Source: Saccoglossus kowalevskii (Eukaryota > Hemichordata > Enteropneusta > Harrimaniidae). From it: 64,000 nt of DNA. Positions 36,585 to 49,661 of the stretch are shown piece after piece. A program made the position numbers and the translations under genes. Location of the stretch: positions 22,909-86,908 of the forward strand of contig NW_003138368.1 of the NCBI RefSeq assembly GCF_000003605.2, given 5' to 3'. The notes below the pieces were generated by a model, which did not search any database, had not been told where the DNA came from, and saw only the letters and a program-made list of their open reading frames with translations. Positions within the stretch are counted from its first letter, which is position 1, and each line of letters starts with the position of its first letter.

Positions 36585-36798
36585 TACTGTAGAATACTTT
36601 ATTTTCGCTTGGAATTTATTTTCGCTATTTTCGCTGAAGGGATGATTCTGTGAAAATAAAATCCAGCGAATATACTTTTTTTCCTATATATTTCACATTA
36701 AACTCATCAGAAATCAGTGAAAATAAGTTCCATACAAAACGCCCAAAAAGCCTTTTCAGCAAAAATTAATTCCAGCGAAAATAAAGTATTCCACAGTA
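36585..36798. mobile_element. TTTTCGCT-palindrome MITE, full copy
   Basis: TIRs TACTGTAGAATACTTTATTT and, inverted, TACTGTGGAATACTTTATTT; 214 bp; same family as 28468 and 29714. Confidence 0.8.
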
Positions 36799-36801
36799 TT
36801 C

Positions 36802-36966
36802 ACTGGGTTTTAATTTTGCCTATTTCGCTGACTGGAAATGTGCCAAATTAAAACACTGTGATTACCGTATGTAAAATTTAACATAGAACACATTAGTGAT
36901 AACACCTTGAATTTAAAACCCACTGAACATGCCTGAAATGGTAAATCAGAGAAATTTAAACCCAGT
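36802..36966. mobile_element. ACTGGGTTT MITE, copy 1
   Basis: Starts ACTGGGTTTTAATTTTGCC and ends TTTAAACCCAGT (inverted). It directly abuts the previous MITE. A shorter relative lies at 39517-39613 in SPPL3. Confidence 0.6.
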
Positions 36967-38547
36967 AAAAATTAGTCATTTTACAGTATGTACTGTACCA
37001 CTTTGGCTCTCCAGTAATAGTGGATATAAACCCAAAATTACATTTGTTGTATGCTGAATCACAAAATTACTTATTTTGAAGATAGAAACATTTCTGCAAT
37101 CTACATTAAACTCATGCAGTGACAATAAAGTGGACTATGAGATTTAAACTCTGTATAATGATGTGCATTGCCTGTCATTATTAATAAAAGAGCAGCAGCC
37201 GGCCTGTTACTACAGGATGACATCATTGTTACAATAAATCATATATGGTGTTAGTTTTTTATGGATATATTGAGTTAGAAAAATAGATTGTTAAAATTAA
37301 TGCTTTGTCTGTTTAAAACTATGATGCAGTCTTACCTTCTTATAAATGATAGCGTGCTATTTTTATGGGGGGGGTAAGTTAGCAAAAATTAATTTATCGA
37401 AATACATTTTATGAAAATAGTCATTTTATTTTGTGTAATCATGAGCAGGTTTAAAATTAATAAAATAACATAAAAAGTGTTGCCCTAAAACTTCTGCTAG
37501 GAAAGTTGTGGCACTGAAGGAACAAAGCTCTAAAATTTGTGGCATAGACATTGATTATATACAATACGTATTGTTTCCTATTCATGTTTTGCATCTCAGT
37601 CTGCATAGACATCTGCTGAAACTTTGCATTTTGATCAAAATCAGAAGCCAAAAGCAATTTGTCTATTTTTGTACAAAATTATTGAAAAATAAAAATTCTG
37701 CAAGAAAATTTATGGTGCTGAAAGGTTAACAAAGTGTAGACATTAAATTATACAATATGTACTCCACTCTTTGCATGGTGCTTTGCATATGAATATTTAC
37801 ATAAATATCTTCTGGAACCTTGTTTTAAAGGTGTCTGTATATAAAGCGGTAGGGTACTACAATCTAGCTAGGAGCTAATGGAGAAAAGTCTGTTTCTATG
37901 ACAACTAAGATTGTGTGATTTCTTTGCTCTGTGGGCCATTTTGTATTGGAGCCATGTCAGCCATTTTGTATTGGAGCCATGTCGGCCATTTTGTATTGAA
38001 AATATAAAAGTATACTACCAGGTATATTAAATCCTGGAGACTTTAATTTCAGATATGTGCACACAAAGAGTCTGATTTGTAAGACTTGACTTATTTATTG
38101 AAAAGTCTTACAAAAATATTTATCCTAGACTGGCTCCAGCCATATATATTGAAAATAAATGATTACAGACTCGCAGTCACAGAATAGCTTCAGTCATAAC
38201 AGTTTATTAACCGAAATACTACATCAAGCAGACAGCTTCACCTGTACTGTTTTTTAGTTTAAAGATCGAGTAAGAACAATGAAAAAAAAAATCCATTTTC
38301 ACTTTAAAATGTTAGTTACACCAAACAATTCTGGTCTTGTATGCATTTCATATGCATTGTATATATTTAATATAAATGGTTCTCTAGCAGATTTAATCAA
38401 TCCAAGAGTTTCAGTCACCAATTTCATAAACATCTTAGCTTATTTGTTTTGTAATATAAAAACAAACTTCCTTCACAATAGCAAGTCGATCCTTATCAAG
38501 TTATCTCGGCATTGTTCATCACAATATTGATTTTCTAATCTTTGTAG

Positions 38548-41500
38548 GTCACTAAACATGGAACAAGAAGAAAAAGAAAAGAACCTGGAGAAAGAAAAAG
38601 AATCAAATTTACTGGCGTCTACAACAGGTGCAGCTACAACAGCCACTGCTGCAACGCCAACTACAAATGAAAATGGTGGGTACACTTATGACGATACTGG
38701 TATGTACACAACTTTATCACAGATAAGTGTTAGTATACGGCACATTTGAGCAAATGGTCAAAACAAAATCAGTTCTATGGTGTCAATATGTGCTTGCTAT
38801 CAGTTCACTTCTCTGAAAACATTTGGTTAACTCTCCCTCAACCTTTCTTGGTTGTTGGTGCAAATTTGCATCAAAGTTCAATGCATTATGGGAGATGTTC
38901 AAATTTGCACTTCAGTAATTATGAAATGTTTTTTGTTGAAATCATGAACATTGTATTTGCTCTATTAGAAGTGCATTCCTAATGGAAGCATGCATAAAAC
39001 AAAAAAATGCATTTACTGTATGCTGGATTATTAAATGTGACCATAGACATGCATGTCATTTAACAAATGTCTGCTGAAAGCTGACATATAGCCCAAGATG
39101 AATGGAGAAAGAACAGCATCAACACGCGTGTTAAAGGGAAGGAATCTTTACCTTCCCAAGCCACAGACAGCCATAGGGAGTCATTGTTTACAAATGTTAT
39201 CGTCACTTAGGATAGCATGTGGTAACGCCTCAGTCTTGAGCAACCACAGACCACCAATAGAGCAGTGTTTTTCAATTTCATGAATGGACGACTGTCGTCA
39301 TCAGATTTTGTCAACAAATGCTATTGTTTCAATGAATGTTCTTTTTAATTACAGGTGTACACAGTATAGACACAACCCAAGCTATGTTTTTGCCCATTGG
39401 GGCTTCAGTATCACTACTTGTAATGTTTTTCTTCTTTGATTCCATGCAAATGGTATTTGCTATATGCACAGCAGGTCAGTGACACTGAAATAACTGTAAA
39501 AATTATACATTTTTTGACTGGGTTTTAATTTTGCTATTTTCGTTAATCCGCTAACTTACTGTTTTACTAGGAAAAAAAAGAAATCCGAGAAATCAGTGAA
39601 TTTAAAGCCCAGTGTGTGATCAATTATCAAAATAGTAAAATTAAATATCTATGATAATGTTCGAAACCTATTTTGTATTGACCTGCATCACCCGAAAGAA
39701 TCAAGTCTTGATAGGTTAAATTTTCAAAATAACTGCCTATGCCTATTTGACAACAATCAATGTTTAATTAGTAAATACCCAACACTGGTTCATGAATGTG
39801 CTACATCGGTTTAGCATACATGTATCTGTAAGAAGTATGCATGCTTAGTACACAATCAAAATCACTTACTGTGCCAATAGCCAGTCCCGTGTAGCCTCAT
39901 TTTTAAAGTCTGCTGATGCAATCAAGATGTTTCAAAAATTTAAATACAAGTACGAGCAGAAAATAATAATGAAGTTGATCACATTTATTTGCAGATTCTA
40001 TCTGCATATTATGCAAATATAGTAGTTTCTGATTGGCCTAATCTAGTTGATCTAAAAATAGACTAGTTGCATGCGTATGTCATCAATTAGAAATTACATC
40101 AGTGCCAGTGAGGACTCTTCGCCGAGAACACAAGTAGTTTGTTTTCCCACTGATTGTTCTATTTCACAATTTTGCTCTCTTCAAAGTCTTGAATCTACAC
40201 ACAGCTTACTAGTAGCTATTAAGTTGTGTCTGAACACCACTCTAAATATTCTTATATTAATAATTATTATTTTTTCTCTTTCAGTTTTAGCAACCGTAGC
40301 TTTTGCATTTTTACTATTACCAATGTGTCAATATTTACTTCGATCGTGTTCATCAGTCACCAAGTAAGTACTAATATTTCACCAAAATATATGTGGGGGG
40401 AAAAAAAAATTGTAGTATTTGCAGAGACACAAGTACATAAACTGTATACACTGTATCAAGTAATGGACTAACAATTGATATACCGTACTTCCCCGAGTAT
40501 AAGCCCAGGGGCCTGAACATGTAAAATCGGGAAAAAATAAGGGGTGGGCTTATACTAGAGGACCACCTCGGAAATGATTTTTATGCAATGAAATACATTT
40601 TTTACATGCATATTTCAATAAATGTTGTCAACGCCCCGTAAAAACACCCTGGGCCTATACTAGGGGATGCCCTCAACTCGTTCAATGTCCAAAAACAGAG
40701 GGGTGGGCTTATACTCGGGGAGGAGCTTATACTCAGAGGGGAGCTTATACTCAGAGGGGAGGAGCTTATACTCGGGGAGGAGCTTATACTCAGGGGAAGT
40801 ACAGTATATTGTAGGGAATTATACTGCGAATTCTGAAGTCTTCATGAAATTCAAATTTGTCATGTTGGTATATTGTATCAACAAGAGACATCTAAATACA
40901 TATAGACACTACATTTGCTTCTCATTGTTTCTATAATGTTTTTGTATATTCTTCCAATTTTTAGAATCTCGTTTGGTTGTTGTGGTAGATTTACTCCAGC
41001 CGAATTGATGTCCTTTGGTTTATCTGTTGGTTTAGTTCTTGTGTGGATCATGACTGGTCATTGGCTACTCATGGATGGTAAGTAAATTCATTTAACTTAA
41101 TGATTTGATGATTATGACAGTTTATTGCCTTGTACCTCATGTGTATGCTATTTTGGCTTTAAAGTGGGAAGTGGTCACCTTTGCATGCGGCAAACATTCA
41201 TAGTGCTGTTTACAAACCAGCATCTACCAATGAACTATACATTGTTATCATTGATTAGGACTTGATACCTGCGTGTGCACATGCGACACCCATCATTAAG
41301 ACAATCAAGAATTTTGAAAAAATTTAAATAAGAATTGTAAGATGCGATTTCTGGAAATACTAATGCAACATGGCTATGTGAAAGAACTGATTATTGTTAA
41401 TGTTCAACAGTTTTAGCTAGTGTTCTTAATTATTTACAAGGCATGTTTTACATGTGGTTGGCATTTTTGAATATGGTAATGATCCCAGTCATTTCTGTTG

Positions 41501-44500
41501 ACAAAGTTGAACTCGTTTAACCATACATCGATATCGAAGTTGCGAGCAACAGCAACTTAATTTTCAGTCTAGTCCATAGCCTTAAATTTGTGTACAAATT
41601 GTCCATTATTGGCTTGCCTCCTATATCATTAACATGGCTTCACCACTTTTATATATACTTTTACACTGCAAATGTATCCAGAACAACCCCCCCCCCCCAA
41701 AAAAAAAAATCCTCATTGGGAATAGCTAGAGTAGAACTTGAATGTACATGTAAATAAACTGAGCATGTACATGTAATATAATTTGCTGAGTATATGAATT
41801 TTTTTTTCTTGTTTTACAGCTCTAGCCATGGGTCTGTGCGTGACAATGATAGCTTTTGTACGTCTACCAAGTTTGAAAGTTTCTACTCTGCTATTGGCTG
41901 GTTTATTGATCTATGATGTTTTCTGGGTCTTCTTTTCCACTTATATATTTAATGCTAATGTGATGGTTAAGGTAGCAACAAGACCAGCTGATAATCCAGT
42001 ATGTATTATGGTGTACCTAAGGGGGGCTGAAGTGTAATGTTATTTGTAGACTGTTGATCATTCAGAATGTATTACTGTGAACTTAGGGGGCCCTTTGCAT
42101 CTTTAACCTCTCCTCTACGAATATATCTCTGCCTCCATGCAATCTTGTGCTCTTCGATGAATGGTCAATGCATCACTGTGATCCACAAAAAGATTGCCAT
42201 GCTAGTGTCTGATGTTTGTAAATTCTGCCTTTTAAAGGGCGAAGCCACAAAATGGCTGAGTGTGGTAGCAGAGATGGATACCCTGGGAATTCTTGCTGAA
42301 AATTCCGAATATATACTTAGGGAGCTATTTATTATCAATTTGATAGACAATTTTCTGCATCTTGTGAAATCTTGGGTGATTCAGCAAATTAGTACATGAC
42401 AGGTCATATTGCTAGTTCCAGGAAAGTACAAATGTTGAAGAACATATCAGCTGTTTGGCAATTTACAATGCATATTAAACAATGTGCCACGATAACAAAG
42501 TAATGTTTTTATTAAAAAAGCTTTCCAAAACACCAATCTCAAATTGTGTATTCAGTGTGGAAATCATAAATTAATATTTTCGGCTGTAATTTGAAAACCA
42601 TAGTCTTCAGAAAAACAATAAGAAAGAATTGTGACAATGGATTCATCAAGGGTCTTCATGGACATAAAACTAACATGTTTGATTTTCTTGTTTTTAATCA
42701 GTGCTTCTTCTTTCTTTAATAGGTTGGGATGGTTGCTAGGAAACTCAACTTCCCCGGTGTAGCTAGGGATGCACCACAACTCTCATTACCAGGAAAATTA
42801 GTTTTTCCCAGGTATGTTTCCATAGTAACATTTCTCTTTTATTAAAAATTATAGGTTTTTAGTGTAATTTGTACGACTTCTGAATAGCCATTTGTGCATG
42901 AGGTTTGCGTTTTCCTCTTCCTGGTGAGGTAGTCACGGTGGGATATCATTTAATTCTTTGATTTCCCATTGTCACCATTTGGCAACATCTACACAATGAT
43001 TTTGTATTATTATACTCTGCACCTCCCCACATGAAATGTTGATTAAAATTGACGAACCTTTTGATCAAAAATAAAAAGCAATATCTAAAATGGTCCAACA
43101 TGTGATGAAATTTACTGAAAATATTTAGAATTTTGAGGGAGGGGAAAATATCTGGCACTCGAAGGGTTAATGTCATTAGTGCAGTGTGTCAAATGTGTAA
43201 CTGAATCAGCCACAATGAAGGAGCTCATTTGTGATAGGCATTGTCAGCTTTCTACGGTGACATTCGATCATTGGTGTGCTTGATGAAATTGCACATTTCA
43301 AATATGCGATGTAGACCTGTTAATTGGTGGATGTGAATTCTATTTTTAGTAAGCATTTCATATAAGCATTTTAAATACTGTTGCATAATTTGTCAGGCTT
43401 GATCAGAGCTCAATGCTTTTAATCAAGATTCATAGTGCATGTATTAAATTTGAAATGAATTATGCTTGAATGTATGTAAACAATACATCTGTCATCAATT
43501 GCATCCTCTAGTGACACAGTGCCTATGATGTCAAAAAGATAGTTGTTGAAGGCAATAACATTCAAGCTCGACAATTTCTGCTTTGTGACAATTTCTCAAG
43601 TGCAAACAATTAACAATCCTAATAGGCTGAAGTGCCAACAATCTGATAGAATTTTTTTTTTTTTTTTTTGATGTACCAGTATAGTACATCTTGAATTAGC
43701 GAAGTCACACTTTAGCTAAATTCAGAAATATGATGATTACCCTATTTGCTTTATTAAAAGTGCAACTTCCATTAAATTATACATGAACTTTAAATTGTAT
43801 TTAATGTTACATGTATAAAATAAAACTTTTTTTTATGACCACTATTTTTATGTACTTTTTTTCAATATTTGTGGAAATGAACTGTAATTTTGGAGCCAAC
43901 AAGCAAAATTTAAGTCAGTTATCAGTTTTTACTAAAAATTTGACTATTTTTGTCCAAATCTTCTGAAGAAAAGTGCAGACTATAAACATGACTATTTTGT
44001 GAAATTGTGATGAAAAGAGAGAACTGGTGATGAAAAAGTTAGGCGCATGCACAACTGAAAGAGCAAATGTGTAAACACTTATTTGGTTGTAATTATGTAT
44101 GTAATTATTCTGCAGTACTTGTAACAAACTAAACTAAACTAAACTAAACTAAACTAAACTACAGTAAACTTTAACTTTTCACCACCAGACTTTCCCACCC
44201 AAATTTTTCTACACTTTTTTTCTTATTTTTTTCAATATTTCTGGAAATGAACCCTAATTTTTGAGCCAACTGACAAAATTTGAGTCAATTTTCAGTTTTA
44301 ACTCAAAAGATTTGGTTATTTTTGTCCCAATCTTTCGAAAGAAAGTGCAGACTATAAACGGGGACTATTTTGTGAATTTGTGATGAAAAGCTGGAACTGG
44401 TGGTGAAAAGGTTAATGCTTCTATCAACCCTGTAGACTAAATCTTGTATTCTATTTTTCAGCATGCATGAATCAGGACATTTTTCCATGCTAGGACTTGG

Positions 44501-45648
44501 TGATATCGTGATGCCGGGTTTACTTCTATGTTTTGTTATGCGATATGATAATTATAAAAGGCAAGCTAGCAACAATGAGAACAACGCTTACCCTGTCCAG
44601 AACGTGACTAGTTTGTCTCAAAGATTGACCTACTTTCATTGTTCACTCATTGGTTATTTCCTCGGTAAGTAAATCTCTAATCAACTTTCGTCTCTCTGGA
44701 ATGAAATGGAATGTCTGTCTTTAAAGTTTTAGAAGTCAACAACAAAATCAGGAATCTGAAGTAAAACTATCCTGTGTATTTTATGTTAAATATTCATGCT
44801 ATCGGGTTCAAGACTTTTTGGGAATTGATATTACACATGTATCGATTTTTGACAACTTTTTGTAAATGTTACAGAAAGCAATCCCAGAAAAATAAAATCC
44901 CCAAGGCCCAAATTGTTTTTGTCACTAAATAAGTGTTTTTCCTGGCCTAATATAGGTTGGAGAGATCAAAAAAATAAGTAGATTGACAACAATTAATAAT
45001 ACAACTTCAGTTGATTGATTTAACAACTTAAAAGCTGGGAAACACACAAAATGCTTAGACTTGTTTTAATCAGATTGGGTAAATCTACTTACAAATTTGG
45101 ATAAAAAATATTGAATATCAGTAGGAAAAAAAACATGACAAAATTTGTAAAGAAAAGGAATGTTTGATAATAAATTTGTTGAAGTTAACTTTCAGTTATC
45201 ATATTTACAGGTTTATTAACAGCTACAATATCATCAGAAGTGTACAAAGCTGCCCAACCTGCACTGCTGTATTTAGTACCATTTACACTGCTGCCGCTTT
45301 TAGTGATGGCATATCTCAAGGTAAGAGCCTGATTCCAAGCTTGGTGTGTGATGTGTTGACTCGGAAACACAAAAAAAAAAATCTGACGCCAAGGGCACTA
45401 CTTTTTACATATCAATACGATCAAGTGATCAGGTTGCTTTTAACACATTTACAAAAGTTTGTACTCTGACACTTGAAATAAAGTAGTTTGAATAAAAATT
45501 ACGTACTTAAATACCGAAATTGTTGGATTCATTGAAGGTATTGTGATTAAATTAATATTTCATAATTTTATTGTTTCAGGGTGACCTACGAAGAATGTGG
45601 CATGAACCATTCATCAAGGCACCTGTTCCAAAATACATGGATGTATGA
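38548..45648 (+). CDS. SPPL3: Signal peptide peptidase-like 3 (nine exons; first coding exon not found)
   Basis: Exons 38548-38675, 39355-39474, 40285-40363, 40965-41077, 41820-41998, 42723-42811, 44462-44664, 45211-45320 and 45580-45648 (TGA 45646-45648), all GT-AG with continuous frame, giving 362 residues. Catalytic motifs of a GxGD aspartyl protease are present: IYD (Asp at 179 of this fragment), GLGD (247-250) and QPAL (PAL at 320-322). The match to vertebrate SPPL3 (384 residues) is very high from SLNM onward. The fragment opens with a charged Glu/Lys linker. It lacks the first ~35 residues (first membrane segment); the first exon here begins in phase 2, so a coding exon must precede it. 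SPPL3 is a multipass Golgi protease that cleaves and releases glycosyltransferases, controlling N-glycan branching. Confidence 0.92.
39517..39613. mobile_element. ACTGGGTTT MITE, copy 2
   Basis: ACTGGGTTTTAATTTTGC at the left, TTTAAAGCCCAGT at the right; ~97 bp, in an SPPL3 intron. Confidence 0.55.
40481..40806. mobile_element. MITE with ACTTCCCC TIRs and an internal minisatellite
   Basis: Left end TACCGTACTTCCCCGAGTAT; right end inverted TACTGTACTTCCCCTGAGTA. The right half is expanded into several ~19-bp units containing GGAGCTTATACTC. Lies in an SPPL3 intron. The open frame across it (ending GRSLYSG-type repeats) is not a gene. Confidence 0.7.
43826..44041 (+). mobile_element. CACCACCAG MITE, diverged copy
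   Basis: Shares TTTTTGTCCAAATCTTCTGA-like and GTGCAGACTATAAAC blocks with 44171-44415 and ends GTGATGAAAAAGTTA. In the SPPL3 intron before exon 44462. Confidence 0.55.
44126..44160. repeat. (AAACT)n microsatellite
   Basis: About seven AAACT units, immediately left of the MITE at 44171. Confidence 0.9.
44171..44415 (+). mobile_element. CACCACCAG MITE, best-preserved copy
   Basis: A 245-bp element: left end TTAACTTTTCACCACCAG, right end inverted TTAACCTTTTCACCACCAG. It ends 46 bp before an SPPL3 exon. Confidence 0.8.
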
Positions 45649-48020
45649 CAGATCAAGTTGCACAACGTGTGATATCCGGCCCTACCAATTCAAATGTATC
45701 CAGTACTAAGGAGAAATACACATCGCATTTTGATCCACATCAATTCCGGATTCATGTGCACAAAAAGTGGTCTCTGAACACTTACGAGTGTCGGCAACAA
45801 TTGTGCCCACAACGAACAAATTACAAGTTTGTGGTTTGGTACTTGTTAGCTGATCAGATAGGGAACGTGTTGAGCATTTGAAGAGCACTATATCTTATCC
45901 CCCACCGGAGACCAATGAGTCATCGCTGCTGTCATCGTTTTTGTCGTGCAACATTTCTTTTTTGGATCATGAACTGCTTGTGTATACATTAACACATTTT
46001 TATATTAGAACAAAAAAATCATGGGAAAGAAGAAAAAAAAAATAGTTTGTGGACTTGGGAAGCTGGTATACATTAAAAAAAAAGACAAGATGTACATAAT
46101 GAGATGGTGCTAAACAAGAAATGTACACTTGGAAACTGAGTTTGTAATCTTTGCATATCTCCGCCATCACAAAGCTTTGCACTCAAATATTTTGTGTACA
46201 TTTAAAAGTAGACTCTACCTTTGATATGGTCATATTAAGATTCTTGCACAAAATATAGAGCAATACCACCATGGATTGTGAGGATTATTACTCAGATTTG
46301 AAAGTCAAGTAATTATAATTAATTCTGATTTGTATTGTCATTTAGTACTACACTGGGTGATCTATGTTGAGAGATCACTGAAATTTTTTTGGCCGGCCGC
46401 TTTACAACTTTAATTGTCATTGTCGTCATTTTTTTTTTTAATTTTATTGTTGACTTTCGAGTGTAGTGTTCAAAATTTCAGTGGTTTGCCAATGGTTAAT
46501 AGGTTACAGCTGAAAAAAATTGCCTGCACTGGTGTGTAACTTGTAACTGTTCACTTTTTTTAAAAAACACCCTGACTGGTTGGAGGCTGGCTAATTTTAA
46601 AATAGCACCATGTCAAACCATTCGCCAATTGTATATTGCTGAATGTACATTTCACTCTGTATGTTGTCAGGACACAAAATTGTCATTATATATAATCAAG
46701 CTTCAAATTATACACACAAAAAAAAGATTTTTTGTAAACTATTTTATCAAGATAGGTCATCAGTATATAATTTTCTGACGCCCATTCCCAAAATGCTAGT
46801 CATCATGTCTTTAAGTTGAACCCTCCTGCACTGTTATAATTGTTACAAGAAAATAATGTGCAATACTAGGTTTTGTCTCCCACTGTGCCGTAGCGAGGCA
46901 GCTTTGTTTACTAGTGAAGTAATTCCTCTGCTTACTTGCATTTTAATGAATCATCCTATCTTTTTTAATATTTAGTCTTTGGCTTAATAATTCTGTGAAA
47001 AATTATTTGTATTGTTGTAGATAAGCTTGAGATTATTGGTGGTGGGTATGTACGTCCCTCGTAGAATTGGTATTTGTGCATTCTTTGTGTGCTGAATCAC
47101 GAGAGCTCCACTGCTTTATATGTAACGGGGAGCAAAAGAACAATGGCCGTGTACAGTAGTTGTGAAATGTTTACATTGACATTTGTTTATATATACACGC
47201 ATTTCCTTCAATCATGCTGAATAATATGGTGGTTCTCGGCATGATCTACTTGAGAGATTGGGAAAAAAAGTGTTTAGGAATTAAATGCTTGCATTTCAGC
47301 TAACATGCACTGTATATGCACTTTGATTACAAGAATTATATGTGGTTTTTGGAATGCAAGAAAATTGATAATTCACGAGTTGAATTTTTCCTCCGTTTTC
47401 CATGATCTGATTTGTGTATATAGGTACATTCCGAGCCTTTCAGTTTGACAGGCGGCATTGCAGAGGCTGATGTCCTTGTTCTGCTTACCACTGAAAACGT
47501 GGAAGTAATACATGTATGCCGATTTGATTGGTAGGCATTATTGCTCTGCACAGTAATCACGAGTGGCCAACATGCTGTCTCGAAGTGAGTTGATCCAGAC
47601 ATTAATGGGACTCTAAAAGTTCCTTTCTGGTACTTTGCATGATCTCAAAGTATAGTAGTGAAGCTAGTTGTCATGGTTACTGCTTGAGTAGGATTTGTGC
47701 GCTACTATCATGTTTATGAATTCCTTTGAGATCAGATACCCTGTATGAATGAACTCCACATGACCTTGTTGATGTGTTTGAAAACGTGTAAATCATGATG
47801 TAGTAATTACTTTGGAATAATTTATGTAGTTATGTTCTTGTTTTTTTCTAGAAAGAGGATTACAAACCTAAATTTTTAACTTAATTGACAGAAATGCATT
47901 GTAAAAAAGTACTTTTATTCATATTCTTGCTATATTCAGTTTTTATTTTGTGGAAATTAGAGATTGTCTTTTCAGATCTGTACATGTATCTAAATAAAAG
48001 TAACATTTTTGAGAAGTATT
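45649..48020 (+). other. SPPL3 3' untranslated region with poly(A) signal
   Basis: No coding signal follows the SPPL3 stop. AATAAA at 47993-47998, followed by a T-rich tract, is the most distal good poly(A) signal, giving a ~2.4-kb 3' UTR. Earlier cleavage sites are possible. Confidence 0.5.
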
Positions 48021-48561
48021 GACGTTTTTAATTTTGTTCATTATAGTCTAGGTATTTTTAGTTTATTTGAGATAGTCTCCCCTCGTGCAACTAGTACTTA
48101 AAATTTAGCTTCATAAATGTTAAGATTGTAGAAATGTAAACTTCGTTAATCAACAGTGTCCCCTAAGTGATCAAATTGTTTTCTCTCAGAAATGTATTAT
48201 CGGAACTCGCATGACCGGTGCTTGTCCTATATACATAATCACTGACACTCTTCCTGGGAGAGTTACCTGCAAAGTCGTGAAGATGCGGTCGTCTGAAACG
48301 TCAGAAAAAATACCTTGGTAGCTGACAATTTGAGAGTTTGGTAAAGTCGTTAATGTTGCACTGGATGGCAGGAAATTTTGAAAAGTACAAAAATCAATTT
48401 GGGAAGATCTTAATTTTGCAGTGGTAGACTGGAAGAGTTTGCAAAGTTTTTTAAGAAACTTTGCTAGTTTTAATAGTAAGGAGGAGCTTTGGAAGAAGGG
48501 TGTTTGAGGAGTTGGGAAAATTGTTTGCAAAATTTGCATTAAAAGACACAAAAGCAGTGTA

Positions 48562-48632
48562 TTACAGCTGTTCTGAGAATTATTCGGACAGTCAGTTAGC
48601 AAAATGACTTGCATCTTTGCAAAACACTTCGG
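48562..48632. repeat. Inverted repeat arm 1
   Basis: About 70 bp, ending AAAACACTT, whose reverse complement matches 49117-49183 (shared CTAACTGACTGTCCGAATAA). The arms are about 485 bp apart. Confidence 0.75.
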
Positions 48633-49116
48633 TCTTTGCCAAATCTTGACTTGTCGGCGCCACTTGGTTGGCCGGCGCGTGGTTTGGGATTACTATTTTA
48701 TAAGGGTTGTCGGCATGGTGAATTGCAAGTATTATCTAGCGTGCGTATACAGCAAACATTCTTTATTTTTTATATTTATATTGTAATTAATTTCAGTAAT
48801 TTTAAAATTCACAAGTTGGGTGTTGCTTAAATTTGTTGAAAACTGTCAACCCTTCGTTCATTTTAGTCAGTTGTACCTGTTATGAAAATGAACTATAGAC
48901 ATAATAACGGTCGTCATACCCCGTCATTTTCAAACTGCAGTTGAAAAAGTGATTCACTCGAGCTCAAGGAAGGCACTTTATATAACCTGTTAATGTATGG
49001 TAACCAACGCATTTTGAAAACAGCGTTTTACCTGTATCTAGCAAGATAATGGAATGATCCCAATTGTGGGCGTGCCAATAAAAACGGCGCCATCAAGTCT
49101 ATATTGGAAAAGACCC

Positions 49117-49183
49117 AAGTGTTTTGCAAAGTTCCAAGATATATTGCTAACTGACTGTCCGAATAACTCTCAGAACGGCTGTA
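49117..49183. repeat. Inverted repeat arm 2
   Basis: Partner of 48562-48632: AAGTGTTTTGCAAAG and CTAACTGACTGTCCGAATAA in opposite orientation. Confidence 0.75.
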
Positions 49184-49470
49184 AATTTCGCACAGCAGTG
49201 AGTTTTAAAACAAAAGTTGAAAAGTTTACGTCGGAAATCGTTGCATTGGAAGAGTTTACAAAGTCATTTAAGATGACAATGCGTAAAGTCATTGTGGTCA
49301 TTATTTCAATGAAAATAAATAAATGAAGTGATACTGATATATTATTACGGGAAATTAGTAGTACTTAGTAATTTTTGAGTCCCAATATAAAAGGTCAATG
49401 TTCTGGGTGTAACGCAGCAACGATATCCGCTTTTTCAAATCCCTGTTGAATCAGTTTTTATCATTGCGAA

Positions 49471-49661
49471 CAGAATCAAATTTCAGTTTTTCTTTGTTTT
49501 TATCGAGATGATAACTGCATTTGTTTTTGCGCGCGGCAGACACGTATTGTGAAAACAGGAGATCAACAATGACAAGAGAGATTCGCTAAATCAACATTTC
49601 GCTATTACGTCATTTTACCACAATTCGCTAAAATTGGGTGTCGCTTTTTCAACATGTTTTA
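49471..49661 (-). repeat. Dispersed ~190-bp repeat, copy 2
   Basis: Inverted match to 11716-11905. This copy retains intact AGCGAATCTCTC and GCGAC positions, so it looks less mutated than copy 1. Confidence 0.7.

Larger units (their letters stand above)
27624..38547. other. Repeat-rich interval between SNX16 exon 3 and SPPL3 exon 2
   Basis: No coding exon is recognisable on either strand. I specifically looked for the SNX16 PX end/coiled-coil exons and for the SPPL3 first exon and found neither. The interval holds the MITEs, the Helentron-like elements and the segmental duplications listed separately; other stretches are AT-rich and featureless. It contains no N. Confidence 0.6.

Noticed and set aside
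40667-40936. Plus-strand frame with RSLYSG repeats
   Set aside because: Translation of the internal minisatellite of a MITE.
41999-42060. Read-through of SPPL3 exon 41820 into the intron
   Set aside because: The frame stays open for 13 codons only; the GTATGT donor and the conserved continuation at 42723 show normal splicing.
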